A DNA stretch of 64,000 nt from Bacteroidota bacterium (lineage in GTDB: Bacteria; Bacteroidota; Bacteroidia; Bacteroidales; UBA4417). Location of the stretch: contig JAIFMH010000086.1 in assembly GCA_020048595.1 (NCBI GenBank), positions 19,935-83,934 of the forward strand, read 5' to 3'. Numbering within the stretch: position 1 is the first letter of the stretch; each line of letters opens with the position of its first letter. A program made the position numbers and the translations under genes. Below the pieces are notes generated by a model. That model was not told where the DNA came from. It saw only the letters and a list, made by a program, of their open reading frames with translations, and made no database searches. Positions 19,485 through 28,185 of this stretch are shown here, piece by piece.

Positions 19485-20822
19485 TTAAGGCCGGATAATA
19501 GTTCCGTCATTTTTTCGTACCTGAGTCCAGTTATTCAGTTGAACATTGGGCAGCGGATATTTGGCAGCCAGTTTTTCATCCATATCAACACCCAATCCCG
19601 GCGCTTCGTTGACGTACATATACCCATTTTTTATAGTTGGCGTTCCCGGAAAAATTTCGCGCAGCTTTTCAGAAAAATTATGAGGTTCCTGAATTCCAAA
19701 ATTCCAAACAGCCAGGTCGATATGTGCATTTGCAGCATGGCCAACCGGTGAAACATCTCCAGGTCCGTGCCAGGCGGTTCTGACATTAAAAGCCTCGCCA
19801 AAACGTGCAACTTTCATCGCCGGGGTTATGCCGCCAATCTGAGAAATATGTATGCGAATAAAATCAAACCACTGATCTTTCATCGGATCGACCCATTCAT
19901 GAGGACTGTTAAATAACTCTCCCATAGCTATTGGCACAGAGGTATTCTCCCTCAATAATTTGAAATACCGGTTGTTTTCAGGTGAAAAAGGATCTTCAAT
20001 AAAAAAAGGCCGATATTCTTCCAAAGATTTGATCAGATTAATCGCTTCCATGGGTTGAAGTCGCTCATGTATATCATGCAATAGTTCAACCTTTTCACCA
20101 CATTGTTTTCTTACTTTATCAAAAATCTCTCTGGTGCTTTTTGTATAGACATAAGGATCCATAAAACTATCGCGAGGCATACCGAATCCGGCATTCTTAT
20201 AATCAGGATTATCTACCAGACCCGTAGTTCCATAACCTCCTATCTGAATCCGAACGTGTCGGTACCCTTGTTCCATATAGCCTGCAACATCTTCAGCAAC
20301 TTTTTCAGGTGAATTTCCACTCGCATGGGCATAGCAATCAACTGCAAAACGGCATTTTCCTCCCAACAGCTGATAAACAGGCATGTTGGCCCGTTTTCCT
20401 TTGATGTCCCAAAGAGCCTGATCCAGGCCACTTAGCGCATTGTTTAAAACCGGACCGTTCCGCCAATACGAACTCTGATAGGTCGATTGCCAAAGGTCTT
20501 CGATAGTATCAACATCCTTCCCTACACAAAAGTCATTCAGATATTTGTCGATGGCGGCAACCACCACATGAGCCCTTTGCCTGAAGGTTGCACAGCCAAT
20601 GCCATATAAACCAGGTTCACTGGTTTCAACTTTTACAATTACCAACTCTATACCTTCAGGACAGGTTGAAATTGCTTTAACCTTTGTGATCTTTACCGGG
20701 GGAAGTCCTTTAAAAACTTTCTTATCATCTGCTGCAGCTGAAAAAGGATTCATCAATCCGGCTCCAATAGTAGCCAAACCAAGACTTTTCAGCGCTGTTC
20801 TGCGGTTTAGATTTGTATTCAT
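19485..20822 (-). CDS. Exported enolase-superfamily sugar-acid dehydratase, mannonate dehydratase (ManD/RspA)-like
   Basis: A 445-residue member of the mandelate racemase/enolase superfamily. Metal ligands can be placed in LLHDIHERL (Asp), FIEDPFSPEN (Glu) and MGELFNSP (Glu). The later WHGPGDVSPVGHAAN is a ManD/RspA-type C-terminal motif with the catalytic His. Such enzymes dehydrate D-mannonate or D-gluconate to 2-keto-3-deoxygluconate. The N-terminus NRRTALKSLGLATIGAG looks like a twin-arginine (Tat) signal, so the enzyme is probably exported folded, which is unusual for a step normally placed in the cytoplasm. It follows the aldo/keto reductase gene after 32 bases. The superfamily call is firm; the exact acid sugar is inferred from the mannose/uronate context. 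Confidence 0.9.
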   Translation of the reverse strand: MNTNLNRRTALKSLGLATIGAGLMNPFSAAADDKKVFKGLPPVKITKVKAISTCPEGIELVIVKVETSEPGLYGIGCATFRQRAHVVVAAIDKYLNDFCVGKDVDTIEDLWQSTYQSSYWRNGPVLNNALSGLDQALWDIKGKRANMPVYQLLGGKCRFAVDCYAHASGNSPEKVAEDVAGYMEQGYRHVRIQIGGYGTTGLVDNPDYKNAGFGMPRDSFMDPYVYTKSTREIFDKVRKQCGEKVELLHDIHERLQPMEAINLIKSLEEYRPFFIEDPFSPENNRYFKLLRENTSVPIAMGELFNSPHEWVDPMKDQWFDFIRIHISQIGGITPAMKVARFGEAFNVRTAWHGPGDVSPVGHAANAHIDLAVWNFGIQEPHNFSEKLREIFPGTPTIKNGYMYVNEAPGLGVDMDEKLAAKYPLPNVQLNNWTQVRKNDGTIIRP

Positions 20823-20854
20823 AATTCTGAGAATTTTTAATTATTAAATCTGAA

Positions 20855-21877
20855 TCAATTTAACACCCTTTTATAATTCTCCACGATCAAACCCGCATAA
20901 GGAGCAGCATATCCTTCCAATTTTTTCATATCAGCTTCTGAAAGTTTTTTCATGTTTCTCAGCACTTTTACATTTTCCTCCAATTCATGTGTAAACCTGC
21001 AGCCACTTACTAAAGATGAAACCGGAAGTGAATAAACATACTGATGAAGATTCGCGTATGTCAGTTCGGTAAGGCTAACAACATCCGGAATATCCTTAGT
21101 TTCGATATTTTTCGGTGTTGTATCTATCCTTCCTCCCATCATGCTACCGCCAGCCATGGTCTTCATGGCCAGAATGCCATATTTTTTTTCGAGCAACACA
21201 GGAAGAACATGATGTTGGAAGGATTCAAACGACGGATCGCAAACATTTAAGGGCATTTGGCAGGTATCCAGTTCAATGCCCAATTCATCGAGCTTTTTCA
21301 GAAAATGCAGATGAGTTTTAGGATTTTGGTGGCCGGTAAAACCAATATAGCGTGCCTTACCTTTTTGTTTAGCTTCGAGAAAAGCTTCCAAAACACCTGC
21401 TTTTAACCTGTTATCAACATCTTCCGGAGTATTTAAGGCATGAATCTGCCACAAATCGATGTAATCTGTTTTTAATGCTTTTAACGATTCATCCAACATT
21501 TGTCGTACTTCCGCACCTGTTTTGCCTGGCGCCTTTGTCATCAGGAAAATCTGGTCACGGTATTTAGGTGTTAGAAATTTACCCATGTACTCTTCGGCAC
21601 GACCATTGACATATTTTCGGGCATTGTCGAAAAACCGGACTCCCAACTCCATAGATCGTTCAACCATTCTCTCAGCATCAGCCGGATTATCGATGAACCC
21701 TAAATGGTAGCCACCAAGGCAAAAAGCAGTTACTTTCTGACCATCCCGGGTCAACTGACGTTGAGGTAAAATTTCGCCCCACTTGTCGTTCACAGGAATT
21801 GCCGAAGCCCAGTCAGCAATCAAACTTAAGGCCGCAACAGTCCCAACTTTTTTGATGAATTTTCTTCTGTTTTCCAT
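20855..21877 (-). CDS. Aldo/keto reductase with twin-arginine-like signal
   Basis: A 340-residue NADPH-dependent aldo/keto reductase. The catalytic tetrad is visible: Asp and Tyr in RFFDNARKYVNG, Lys in FLMTKAPGKTG and His in LWQIHALNTPEDV. The TIM-barrel strand YIGFTGHQNP is typical of the family branch seen in PULs. The N-terminus MENRRKFIKKVGTVAALSL is a Tat-like signal, and residues to about 28 (WASAIP) resemble a cleavable leader. It lies directly upstream of the ManD-like gene, and the pair may act on the same sugar or sugar acid. No ferredoxin-like Cys cluster was seen at the C-terminus. The physiological carbonyl substrate is unknown. Confidence 0.9.
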   Translation of the reverse strand: MENRRKFIKKVGTVAALSLIADWASAIPVNDKWGEILPQRQLTRDGQKVTAFCLGGYHLGFIDNPADAERMVERSMELGVRFFDNARKYVNGRAEEYMGKFLTPKYRDQIFLMTKAPGKTGAEVRQMLDESLKALKTDYIDLWQIHALNTPEDVDNRLKAGVLEAFLEAKQKGKARYIGFTGHQNPKTHLHFLKKLDELGIELDTCQMPLNVCDPSFESFQHHVLPVLLEKKYGILAMKTMAGGSMMGGRIDTTPKNIETKDIPDVVSLTELTYANLHQYVYSLPVSSLVSGCRFTHELEENVKVLRNMKKLSEADMKKLEGYAAPYAGLIVENYKRVLN

Positions 21878-22042
21878 AATTGTATTTTTAAAATTGTATT
21901 TATTTCAATATGATCATCGAATGTCATTTTTATGAACTGATCATCAGTTGGTTCCCACGATATTTTATAGTCAGACTATAGTTGAATATTGTGTTCCTTT
22001 GCCCCTTCAGCCATCATCACAACTGATTTAATTATAGAACTC

Positions 22043-23665
22043 CTACTTTTTCTTCATACTCATTTCTTCCTTTCCGGTTGCAGGAGTATTTTTCACAAAT
22101 TCATTATAGTACCCCCGGAGTTTTGCAACGTCTTTTTGATACATGGAATCTTTAATTCGATTATTAATTTCAAGGAGATCATTTGTCCGGTCAAAAAACA
22201 TATCTCCAAAATCGCGGAAGTCCCAATTTTTATGAAGTGCAGTTGGATCGAGCATAATGCCCAGTTTCTGATCTTTGGTAATTACGGTAGCCTGCGACCA
22301 GCTTTCAGAAACAAAATATTTCCTTTTCATGGGCATTCCTGAAAGAAGGGTCTTTGCCATGGATTCGCCCTGTAAGGGATGTTCCAACTTTGGCATTTTT
22401 AAGCCCAGGAGTTCGACCAGGGTCGGATAAATATCCACAAGGCTTACCAATTCACCGGTATGTTTCCCGTTTTTTTTATTCCCCGGATATCGGATGATCA
22501 ATGGCATATTTAGAATGTCCTCGTAAACATTTTGTCCGGCTGCGGTTTTTTCAACCATCCCGTGGTTTCCTACAAAATCGCCGTGGTCGGAAGTGTAAAT
22601 AACAATGGTCTCATCTTCCAATCCGGCTTCATCGAGCGCTTTTAGAATTTCGCCAACATGATGATCCAATTCAGTAACCAACGCATAGTAAGCTCCAATA
22701 TGATTGCGCCATAGTTGTTCGTCAGCGTATGCCTTGTTGACATTCCACACTTTATTACCGCCATCCCGGATCGATTGCATCATCGGAGGAATATTCTCCT
22801 TTGGTTCGTACAGACTGGCAGGTTTCCTGATTGAACCGCCATTTATCCGACCATTTCCCCAGTCAGACACATCGTACAGTTCCATGTATTTTTTCAGAGG
22901 TGTATAGGGTTGATGGGGACGATAAAATGTAGCCCAGCAAAAGAATGGCTGATCACTTTTTGCCTGGTCTTTAATCATCTGAACGGTTAGCTGGCTTGTA
23001 AAGGCCTCCATTGTCATGTTTTCCGGCAGCGCTGAAATCCGGGTTCCCAGGTCAGCAATCGGCAGTTTTTCGTTTGCATAAGATGAGCAAACTGAACCTT
23101 TACCAAATTCGGCTGACCAGTCTCTGGCAAATTCTTTTCCATAACCCATTTTCTCAACCCATTCCGTATAGCTGTTTCGGGGAGTTTCATTGCACAAATG
23201 ACTTCGCTGAACATCCCATCCGGCATCGACTGCCTGCGAGGTATGTCTTTTACCAAAAGCATAGGTATTGTAACTGTTTTGCTTAAAAACAGTGGCCAGT
23301 GAAACTACCTCATTCATAACTTGCGTTTGTTCACCATTTGAAAGTAATCCGAGGGTACGGGAGTACAAACCTGACATCATGGATGATCTGGAAGGAGCAC
23401 AAATACCGGTGGTGCAATAGGCCCTGTCAAACACAACTGATTCTTTTGCCAGTTTATCCAGATTAGGAGTAAGTACATCAGGGTGTCCCTCGAATCCCAT
23501 CACCTTTTTGTTGTGCTGATCTGAAAACAGGATAAGCACGTTGGGCTTCTTTTGATTACTTTTTGACTCCTTATTCAACGAAAAACCAAATCCAATAATG
23601 GGATAAAGAATCGGTACTAATATGAAAGCGTTTCTTCCGAAATTTAATTTAAACATTTTTTTCAA
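22043..23665 (-). CDS. S1-type sulfatase (SDQHN / CAPSR subgroup)
   Basis: A 540-residue sulfatase. A long hydrophobic leader (residues about 13-30) precedes NVLILFSDQHNKKVMGFEG. The formylglycine site is Cys89 in CAPSRSSMMSGLYSR. Further motifs are YAFGKRHT, where the usual GKWH is GKRH, then IVIYTSDHGDFVGNHGMVEK and YEDILNMPLIIRYPG. The SDQH start and DHGDFVGNHG resemble choline-sulfatase-like members rather than the arylsulfatase A type. The Trp to Arg change next to the conserved Lys/His pair is unusual among the thirteen. It is followed after 165 bases by the aldo/keto reductase gene, one of the larger gaps in the block. Confidence 0.94.
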   Translation of the reverse strand: MKKMFKLNFGRNAFILVPILYPIIGFGFSLNKESKSNQKKPNVLILFSDQHNKKVMGFEGHPDVLTPNLDKLAKESVVFDRAYCTTGICAPSRSSMMSGLYSRTLGLLSNGEQTQVMNEVVSLATVFKQNSYNTYAFGKRHTSQAVDAGWDVQRSHLCNETPRNSYTEWVEKMGYGKEFARDWSAEFGKGSVCSSYANEKLPIADLGTRISALPENMTMEAFTSQLTVQMIKDQAKSDQPFFCWATFYRPHQPYTPLKKYMELYDVSDWGNGRINGGSIRKPASLYEPKENIPPMMQSIRDGGNKVWNVNKAYADEQLWRNHIGAYYALVTELDHHVGEILKALDEAGLEDETIVIYTSDHGDFVGNHGMVEKTAAGQNVYEDILNMPLIIRYPGNKKNGKHTGELVSLVDIYPTLVELLGLKMPKLEHPLQGESMAKTLLSGMPMKRKYFVSESWSQATVITKDQKLGIMLDPTALHKNWDFRDFGDMFFDRTNDLLEINNRIKDSMYQKDVAKLRGYYNEFVKNTPATGKEEMSMKKK

Positions 23666-23674
23666 TTGTTGGAA

Positions 23675-24907
23675 TCAGTTAAATGTTTTGTTGTATAAAT
23701 TCTCATCCTTGTCGAAACAGCCTGACATATATACAATTGCCTTTGTATTTTCGATGGTTACAGGGGAACCGGAAATATAGTTTCTCATGCGGCTGCCCCA
23801 CACCGAAACGGTTAATTTTTTGTCTCCCTGAACCAGTATAAAATCCTGCGATTGGTTTTCAGGAACAGTTGTCAGTGCGCCGTTTCCGCCTGAAAATGCT
23901 TCAACATTGCTTAGCGAAGTATGTCCCTGTCCTTCGATGATGATGGGGTGAATATTTTCCACTTTCTCGCCGGTATTGGCTATGATTGAACCTTGCGCGA
24001 TTTGCCAGTTGCGGTTTTTTGTATTACTCCCTCGTTTTAAAATGCCAACTGCAACACAGTCGAAGTTAAAATTGGTTAATTGCCCGTAAGATTCGCTATC
24101 GAGTAAAATTCCACCATACGTTCCGAAGGTAAAAAGGTCGATAATCTGGGCATTATCAGTATGGTTTATGGTGTAGGCATATGTTTTTTTAGCAATGACA
24201 GCATCCACAACTGCACGACTGTACTGACCTCCAATGTATCGCTGTCCGGCAGGGTTGACATGGCAATGCAAAATGCGGGGAACATCGTAGACATAATCCA
24301 TCCGGATAAATTCACCGCTAAGCGGATAGCCATAGCAATGTTCGAAAGTCATTAATTCGCAGGCATTTTCGCGACTGGCATTAAAATCGAAAGCTAAATA
24401 TTCGCCATAAAAAGTGAGGCAGGAAAGAAACACGCCCTGTGCCCTGCTGGTTTGTGAAACCTGAATGGTTGCCTTGTATGGGATAATTGCAGCCGGGTCT
24501 TTGATGGTTTGCTCAGGATACCAAAACTGAATGCCTTTAATTTGAGTCCCGGTTTCAACAGTTATAAAAGCATTTTCTCTATCCGTAATGGCGAACACAC
24601 TGCCAACAGGTTGTTTTTTTGTCGCGTGGGTAGTTCCACGGGGAGTTGGACCGTGTACGCCGATCAGGGAAACATTTTTTTTCAGGATAATTCCGCCATT
24701 AATGGGATAGGGTTCTTCGGAGGGTTCAACAAATAATGCAGCGCCTCTTACTGTGGCCCAATCAATGGCTTTTTGCAGGTTTATTTTATTTAAAGCAGCG
24801 CTGTTCCCGGGCTTTACATCAAATTTTTGGATGCTTGTTAATTCTGAAGCTCTTAACTGGTTTATGCCAATAACTAACATCAGCAATAGGATTAAGTTCG
24901 TTTTCAT
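23675..24907 (-). CDS. Exported right-handed beta-helix protein, pectate-lyase-like fold
   Basis: A 410-residue exported protein with a signal peptide ending near residue 20 (QLRAS). The N-terminal AALNKINLQKAIDWATVRGAALFVEPSEEPYPINGGIILKKNVSLIG is the typical start of a pectate-lyase-3/GH55-like beta-helix. Regular short turns with N and G follow through the protein (IQVSQTSRAQGVFLSC, TINHTDNAQIIDLFTFGTYGGILLDS, GHTSLSNVEAFSGGNGALTT). It may be a lyase or glycanase for the polymer backbone or a binding protein; no catalytic set can be assigned by eye. It ends 9 bases before the start of the sulfatase at 23665, so the two are tightly coupled. Confidence 0.7.
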   Translation of the reverse strand: MKTNLILLLMLVIGINQLRASELTSIQKFDVKPGNSAALNKINLQKAIDWATVRGAALFVEPSEEPYPINGGIILKKNVSLIGVHGPTPRGTTHATKKQPVGSVFAITDRENAFITVETGTQIKGIQFWYPEQTIKDPAAIIPYKATIQVSQTSRAQGVFLSCLTFYGEYLAFDFNASRENACELMTFEHCYGYPLSGEFIRMDYVYDVPRILHCHVNPAGQRYIGGQYSRAVVDAVIAKKTYAYTINHTDNAQIIDLFTFGTYGGILLDSESYGQLTNFNFDCVAVGILKRGSNTKNRNWQIAQGSIIANTGEKVENIHPIIIEGQGHTSLSNVEAFSGGNGALTTVPENQSQDFILVQGDKKLTVSVWGSRMRNYISGSPVTIENTKAIVYMSGCFDKDENLYNKTFN

Positions 24908-24943
24908 TGGTTTTATCTGTTTAATTTAAAATAATTTCTGGTA

Positions 24944-26032
24944 TTACGGTTTTAACAACTTCGTCAAATCAATACGGTCGTAAGGCTTTTTTCCGAAGGC
25001 TGCGTAATACTCCAGCTTTACAGTTCCTTTTTTACCATCGGTTTTAATTATTGCATATCCCGGCAGGTCGGTTTGTTTGAAGAAAGTTACCTGTTTTGCT
25101 TCTTCAGATATGATGGCTTTCCTGTCTTCAAGGGTTTCCGGTTGCCAATCCGGAACATTTTCTGCCAGGGATGGACCGTATTCTGTGATTACTTTTGTTG
25201 GTATTTGGTAATTCCTGTCTTTTATGACACTTACCACCATAACCTGCACGATTGGCCCGTACTGGGTAGTGCGCCGAACAACCGAGTACTTGTGAAGATG
25301 ACCGCATAAAACAATCGCTTTATGCCGGGCAATTACTTCCAATAGTTTTTCATGTTGTTCCGGATTTTTTCTAAAGGTGTGCCAGCACCGTTCAGTAACC
25401 GGAATGACCGGTTCGTGGATCACCACAAATTTGAATTTTGCTTTTGATGCCGAAAGCTCTTTTTCAAGGAAAGCAGACATATTGGTATTTTTATCCCATG
25501 GATCAAGGCAGGTAATTTGCACATCGCCAACGACATAAGAATAACTGGCATTTTTTATATCCGGATTATTGGTCTGTTTCCTGAACATGGGCACATAAAA
25601 TTCCTGAAATGCTTCCACCGATCCGGGTCCGGTAACATCATGGTTTCCTTTGGCAATAATCCAGGGAGCAGGCACAATGGCCGCTTCAATTGACTTCATC
25701 GCATTCGAAGCCATCTGTTTCGCCATTTGCACCGAACCGGCCAATCCCTCCGATAAATCACCCAATTGAATTACAGCTTTTACCGGTGGATTTTCAGACA
25801 CAGCTTTGTTTCTGATGATTGTCATAAAATCGCTCCAGTTTTTCTCTGTATATACGGTATATTCCTTTGTCACCTGCAGCAAATCGTCGGGTTTGGTTCC
25901 GAGCCAATTCATATCGTGGTCGTCCAGGAGGTCATAATGCAGGTCGCCAAGCACAATAAAACTACTTTTTTGTGCAAGTGCATAATACCCAAATAAGAAA
26001 GTAAACAATACCAGAATTGAAAATTGCTTCAT
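24944..26032 (-). CDS. Exported calcineurin-like metallophosphoesterase
   Basis: A 362-residue protein with a signal peptide ending at about residue 20 (YALAQ). The five metallophosphoesterase blocks are present in order: VLGDLHYD (D-x-H), IQLGDLSEG (GD), IAKGNHDVTG (GNHD), VVIHEPVI (H) and LCGHLHKYS (GHxH). The family hydrolyses phosphomonoesters or diesters with two metal ions. Between the blocks is a long insertion, and the C-terminal 100 residues form an extra domain ending YDRIDLTKLLKP. It lies between the Gfo/Idh and beta-helix genes. Phosphate or phosphodiester removal from glycan is one possible role; the true substrate is not evident. Confidence 0.9.
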   Translation of the reverse strand: MKQFSILVLFTFLFGYYALAQKSSFIVLGDLHYDLLDDHDMNWLGTKPDDLLQVTKEYTVYTEKNWSDFMTIIRNKAVSENPPVKAVIQLGDLSEGLAGSVQMAKQMASNAMKSIEAAIVPAPWIIAKGNHDVTGPGSVEAFQEFYVPMFRKQTNNPDIKNASYSYVVGDVQITCLDPWDKNTNMSAFLEKELSASKAKFKFVVIHEPVIPVTERCWHTFRKNPEQHEKLLEVIARHKAIVLCGHLHKYSVVRRTTQYGPIVQVMVVSVIKDRNYQIPTKVITEYGPSLAENVPDWQPETLEDRKAIISEEAKQVTFFKQTDLPGYAIIKTDGKKGTVKLEYYAAFGKKPYDRIDLTKLLKP

Positions 26033-26049
26033 TTTGAGTGAATAGTTGT

Positions 26050-27141
26050 TTATCTTTCTAATTTGACTTGTTTCCCGGTTTTGCTGCTTTTGCGGGCAGC
26101 TTCGAGAATTTCGACAACGGTCAGGTTCGTTTCAAGCGCCGATAAATCAGTTTTTGAAACAATAACATCTCCTTTTATTGCAGCCGAAAAAAAGGCAAAA
26201 CCATCCTTAAAGGGGGATTTTGTCCATGGTATTTTCTCAACACTTTCAACCGATTTTTCATTTAACCTGAACCGGATTGTTTGAGCATCGTCGCTGAGTA
26301 CATATCCGGTATTGCCGTAGATGTGCATGTCTTTACGATTGAAGGGCCAATTCCATGAAGCATTGATGACTCCTTCCATGTTTGGATACGAAAGCACGAT
26401 GGTCGCATCATCATCAACTTTTGGATAGACACCAGGTTTGTATTGTTTAAGTCTGGCATAAACCGATAATGGTTTTTCACCCTTCATGATCCAGGTTATC
26501 AGATCAGCTCCATAACAACCAAAATCGGTTACAGCCCCACCTCCATTTAAAACAGGATCGGTGAGCCATTCTAAAAATTCGCTGTTTACTTTTATTTCTT
26601 TTGGCCCTTTGTGCCCATCGTAAACAATTACTTTTCTCAATTCACCCAATTCACCCTTATTAACCATCTCCTGACTTTTATAATTCGATGGATACCAGGT
26701 CGTTTCATAATTGGTAAGTGTAAGTATATGGTGCTTTTTTGCAAGTTTTGCCATGACATTGGCATGTTTGACGCTCACAGCCAAAGGTTTTTCAACCATA
26801 ACGTGAATTCCGCGGGGAGCACATGCCTGCACAACTTTCAGGTGGTCGAAAATGGAAGTGAAAGTGATTACCCCGGCGGGTTTAGTTTTGTCCAGCATTT
26901 CATCCAAAGACTGATAAATCAGGTTTTGATCGATTCCAAACTGTCTGGAGTACCGGCCTGAAAGGACAGTATCACTTTCTGCAATTCCCACAATCTGAAT
27001 ATCATTTCTGCTCAAATTTCTTAGCAAGGGAAGCACATGCGAATGCGATAATCCGGCAATTCCAATTCTGACTGGTTGTTGAGCTTCAGAGGCACTAAAA
27101 ATTATGCTGAAACAGATAATTAAAAACCATGCAACTTTCAT
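26050..27141 (-). CDS. Exported Gfo/Idh/MocA-family oxidoreductase
   Basis: A 363-residue NAD(P)-dependent sugar oxidoreductase. The Rossmann start is VRIGIAGLSHSHVLPLL, and the family hallmark EKP is in HVMVEKPLAVSVKHAN (about residue 115). VTDFGCYGADLITWIMKG supplies the conserved helix with the Gly-x-x-x-x-Asp-type active-site region (here GCYGADL). A signal peptide is present (MKVAWFLIICFSIIFSASEAQQ), so the enzyme should act in the periplasm, as glucose-fructose oxidoreductase does with tightly bound cofactor. It starts 63 bases after the metallophosphoesterase gene at 27205 and ends 17 bases before the next. Periplasmic members in Bacteroides oxidise glycosides to 3-keto forms before cleavage; a similar role here is inference. 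Confidence 0.9.
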   Translation of the reverse strand: MKVAWFLIICFSIIFSASEAQQPVRIGIAGLSHSHVLPLLRNLSRNDIQIVGIAESDTVLSGRYSRQFGIDQNLIYQSLDEMLDKTKPAGVITFTSIFDHLKVVQACAPRGIHVMVEKPLAVSVKHANVMAKLAKKHHILTLTNYETTWYPSNYKSQEMVNKGELGELRKVIVYDGHKGPKEIKVNSEFLEWLTDPVLNGGGAVTDFGCYGADLITWIMKGEKPLSVYARLKQYKPGVYPKVDDDATIVLSYPNMEGVINASWNWPFNRKDMHIYGNTGYVLSDDAQTIRFRLNEKSVESVEKIPWTKSPFKDGFAFFSAAIKGDVIVSKTDLSALETNLTVVEILEAARKSSKTGKQVKLER

Positions 27142-27204
27142 ACTGTAATAATTTGATTTTTAATGGTAGAATAGAACTCCATGCTGCAATTTAATATTAT
27201 ACTC

Positions 27205-28029
27205 TTAAGTATTGAGAAGCAACATGTTCGTTCCATGGTTAAAACACAACTGAATCCGGAAGCTCTTCCAACCCGAAATACTCATGTTCAATTTTGTCGC
27301 TAATTGCACATTTCCGTAGGTTGAAAGGCTGTTGTTGTGATAATGACCCGAAAAGACAGCATTCACTTTATTGTCGTTAAATAAATCAAGGTATTTTTCG
27401 CGATATTCCAAATCAATGTTTGAGTAGGCTGTCGGTTCATCAACGGTTTTAATAAAAAACGGATAATGGCAAAACAAGATAATATGCTGCGCTTTCAGGC
27501 TTTCTTTCAGTTTTTTTGTAAGCCAGTTGTATTGCTTTTGTTCGGGCTTTTCTAATTTGGCTTTGATTAAACCGGAGTTAAATCCAATAAACGATGAACC
27601 CTTGTGTTCGAATGAAAACCGATCACTTCCGTAGTTCTTTTTGTACTTTTTCAAGCTTTCCTTATCAGGAATTTGCCCGATGTCATGATTTCCAGGCGAA
27701 TAATAAACCCGAATCGCCGGATTTATTTTTGCAGTATTTCGTTTAAATTCCTCAATCTGTGAAGGTGATTTTGGATCATTCACGAAATCACCTGTAATCA
27801 CCACAAAATCAGGATTCAGACTATTTATTTTTGCTACCGCTTTTTCATATAAAATAGTTTCCTTTTCAAAACTCACATTACTGTCAAACATGCCAAACTG
27901 TGGGTCGGTAAGCTGTATAAAAAACCAGGGGGCTTTTGGATTTTCCTTTTGCGCTATCGAAGTACCTGCAATAATAAAAATCATTGCCAGGCTGATGATT
28001 GTTTTTCTTCTCAGTACTTGTAAAAACAT
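27205..28029 (-). CDS. Small exported calcineurin-like metallophosphoesterase
   Basis: A 274-residue metallophosphoesterase with an N-terminal export signal (KTIISLAMIFIIAGTSIAQ). Motifs in order are IQLTDPQFGMF (D-x-Q instead of the usual D-x-H), VVITGDFVND, YYSPGNHDIGQ, ILFCHYPFF and FSGHYHNN. D-x-Q in the first block is known from some phosphodiesterase-type members. It is shorter than its neighbour at 24944 and belongs to a different branch, closer to the CSTP1/acid-sphingomyelinase-like type. The C-terminus after LATKLNMSISGWKSFRI is short and somewhat unlike relatives, so a late frameshift cannot be excluded. Confidence 0.86.
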   Translation of the reverse strand: MFLQVLRRKTIISLAMIFIIAGTSIAQKENPKAPWFFIQLTDPQFGMFDSNVSFEKETILYEKAVAKINSLNPDFVVITGDFVNDPKSPSQIEEFKRNTAKINPAIRVYYSPGNHDIGQIPDKESLKKYKKNYGSDRFSFEHKGSSFIGFNSGLIKAKLEKPEQKQYNWLTKKLKESLKAQHIILFCHYPFFIKTVDEPTAYSNIDLEYREKYLDLFNDNKVNAVFSGHYHNNSLSTYGNVQLATKLNMSISGWKSFRIQLCFNHGTNMLLLNT

Positions 28030-28185
28030 ATTTTTAAAGTTTTAAATAGTCAGTAAAAGGATTTGTGTTTTAAAATTATTCACCTGTATCATTTCCGATT
28101 TGAAATAAAGTACATGGGCATGATAAATTTAATATTACATTCCATATCCTGCTTCCTGCTTTAATTGGATTTGTAATAACAAAAT

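Noticed and set aside
27205..27320. Possible frameshift at the end of the small metallophosphoesterase
   Set aside because: All five catalytic blocks precede it, and no alternative frame gives a clearly better C-terminus.
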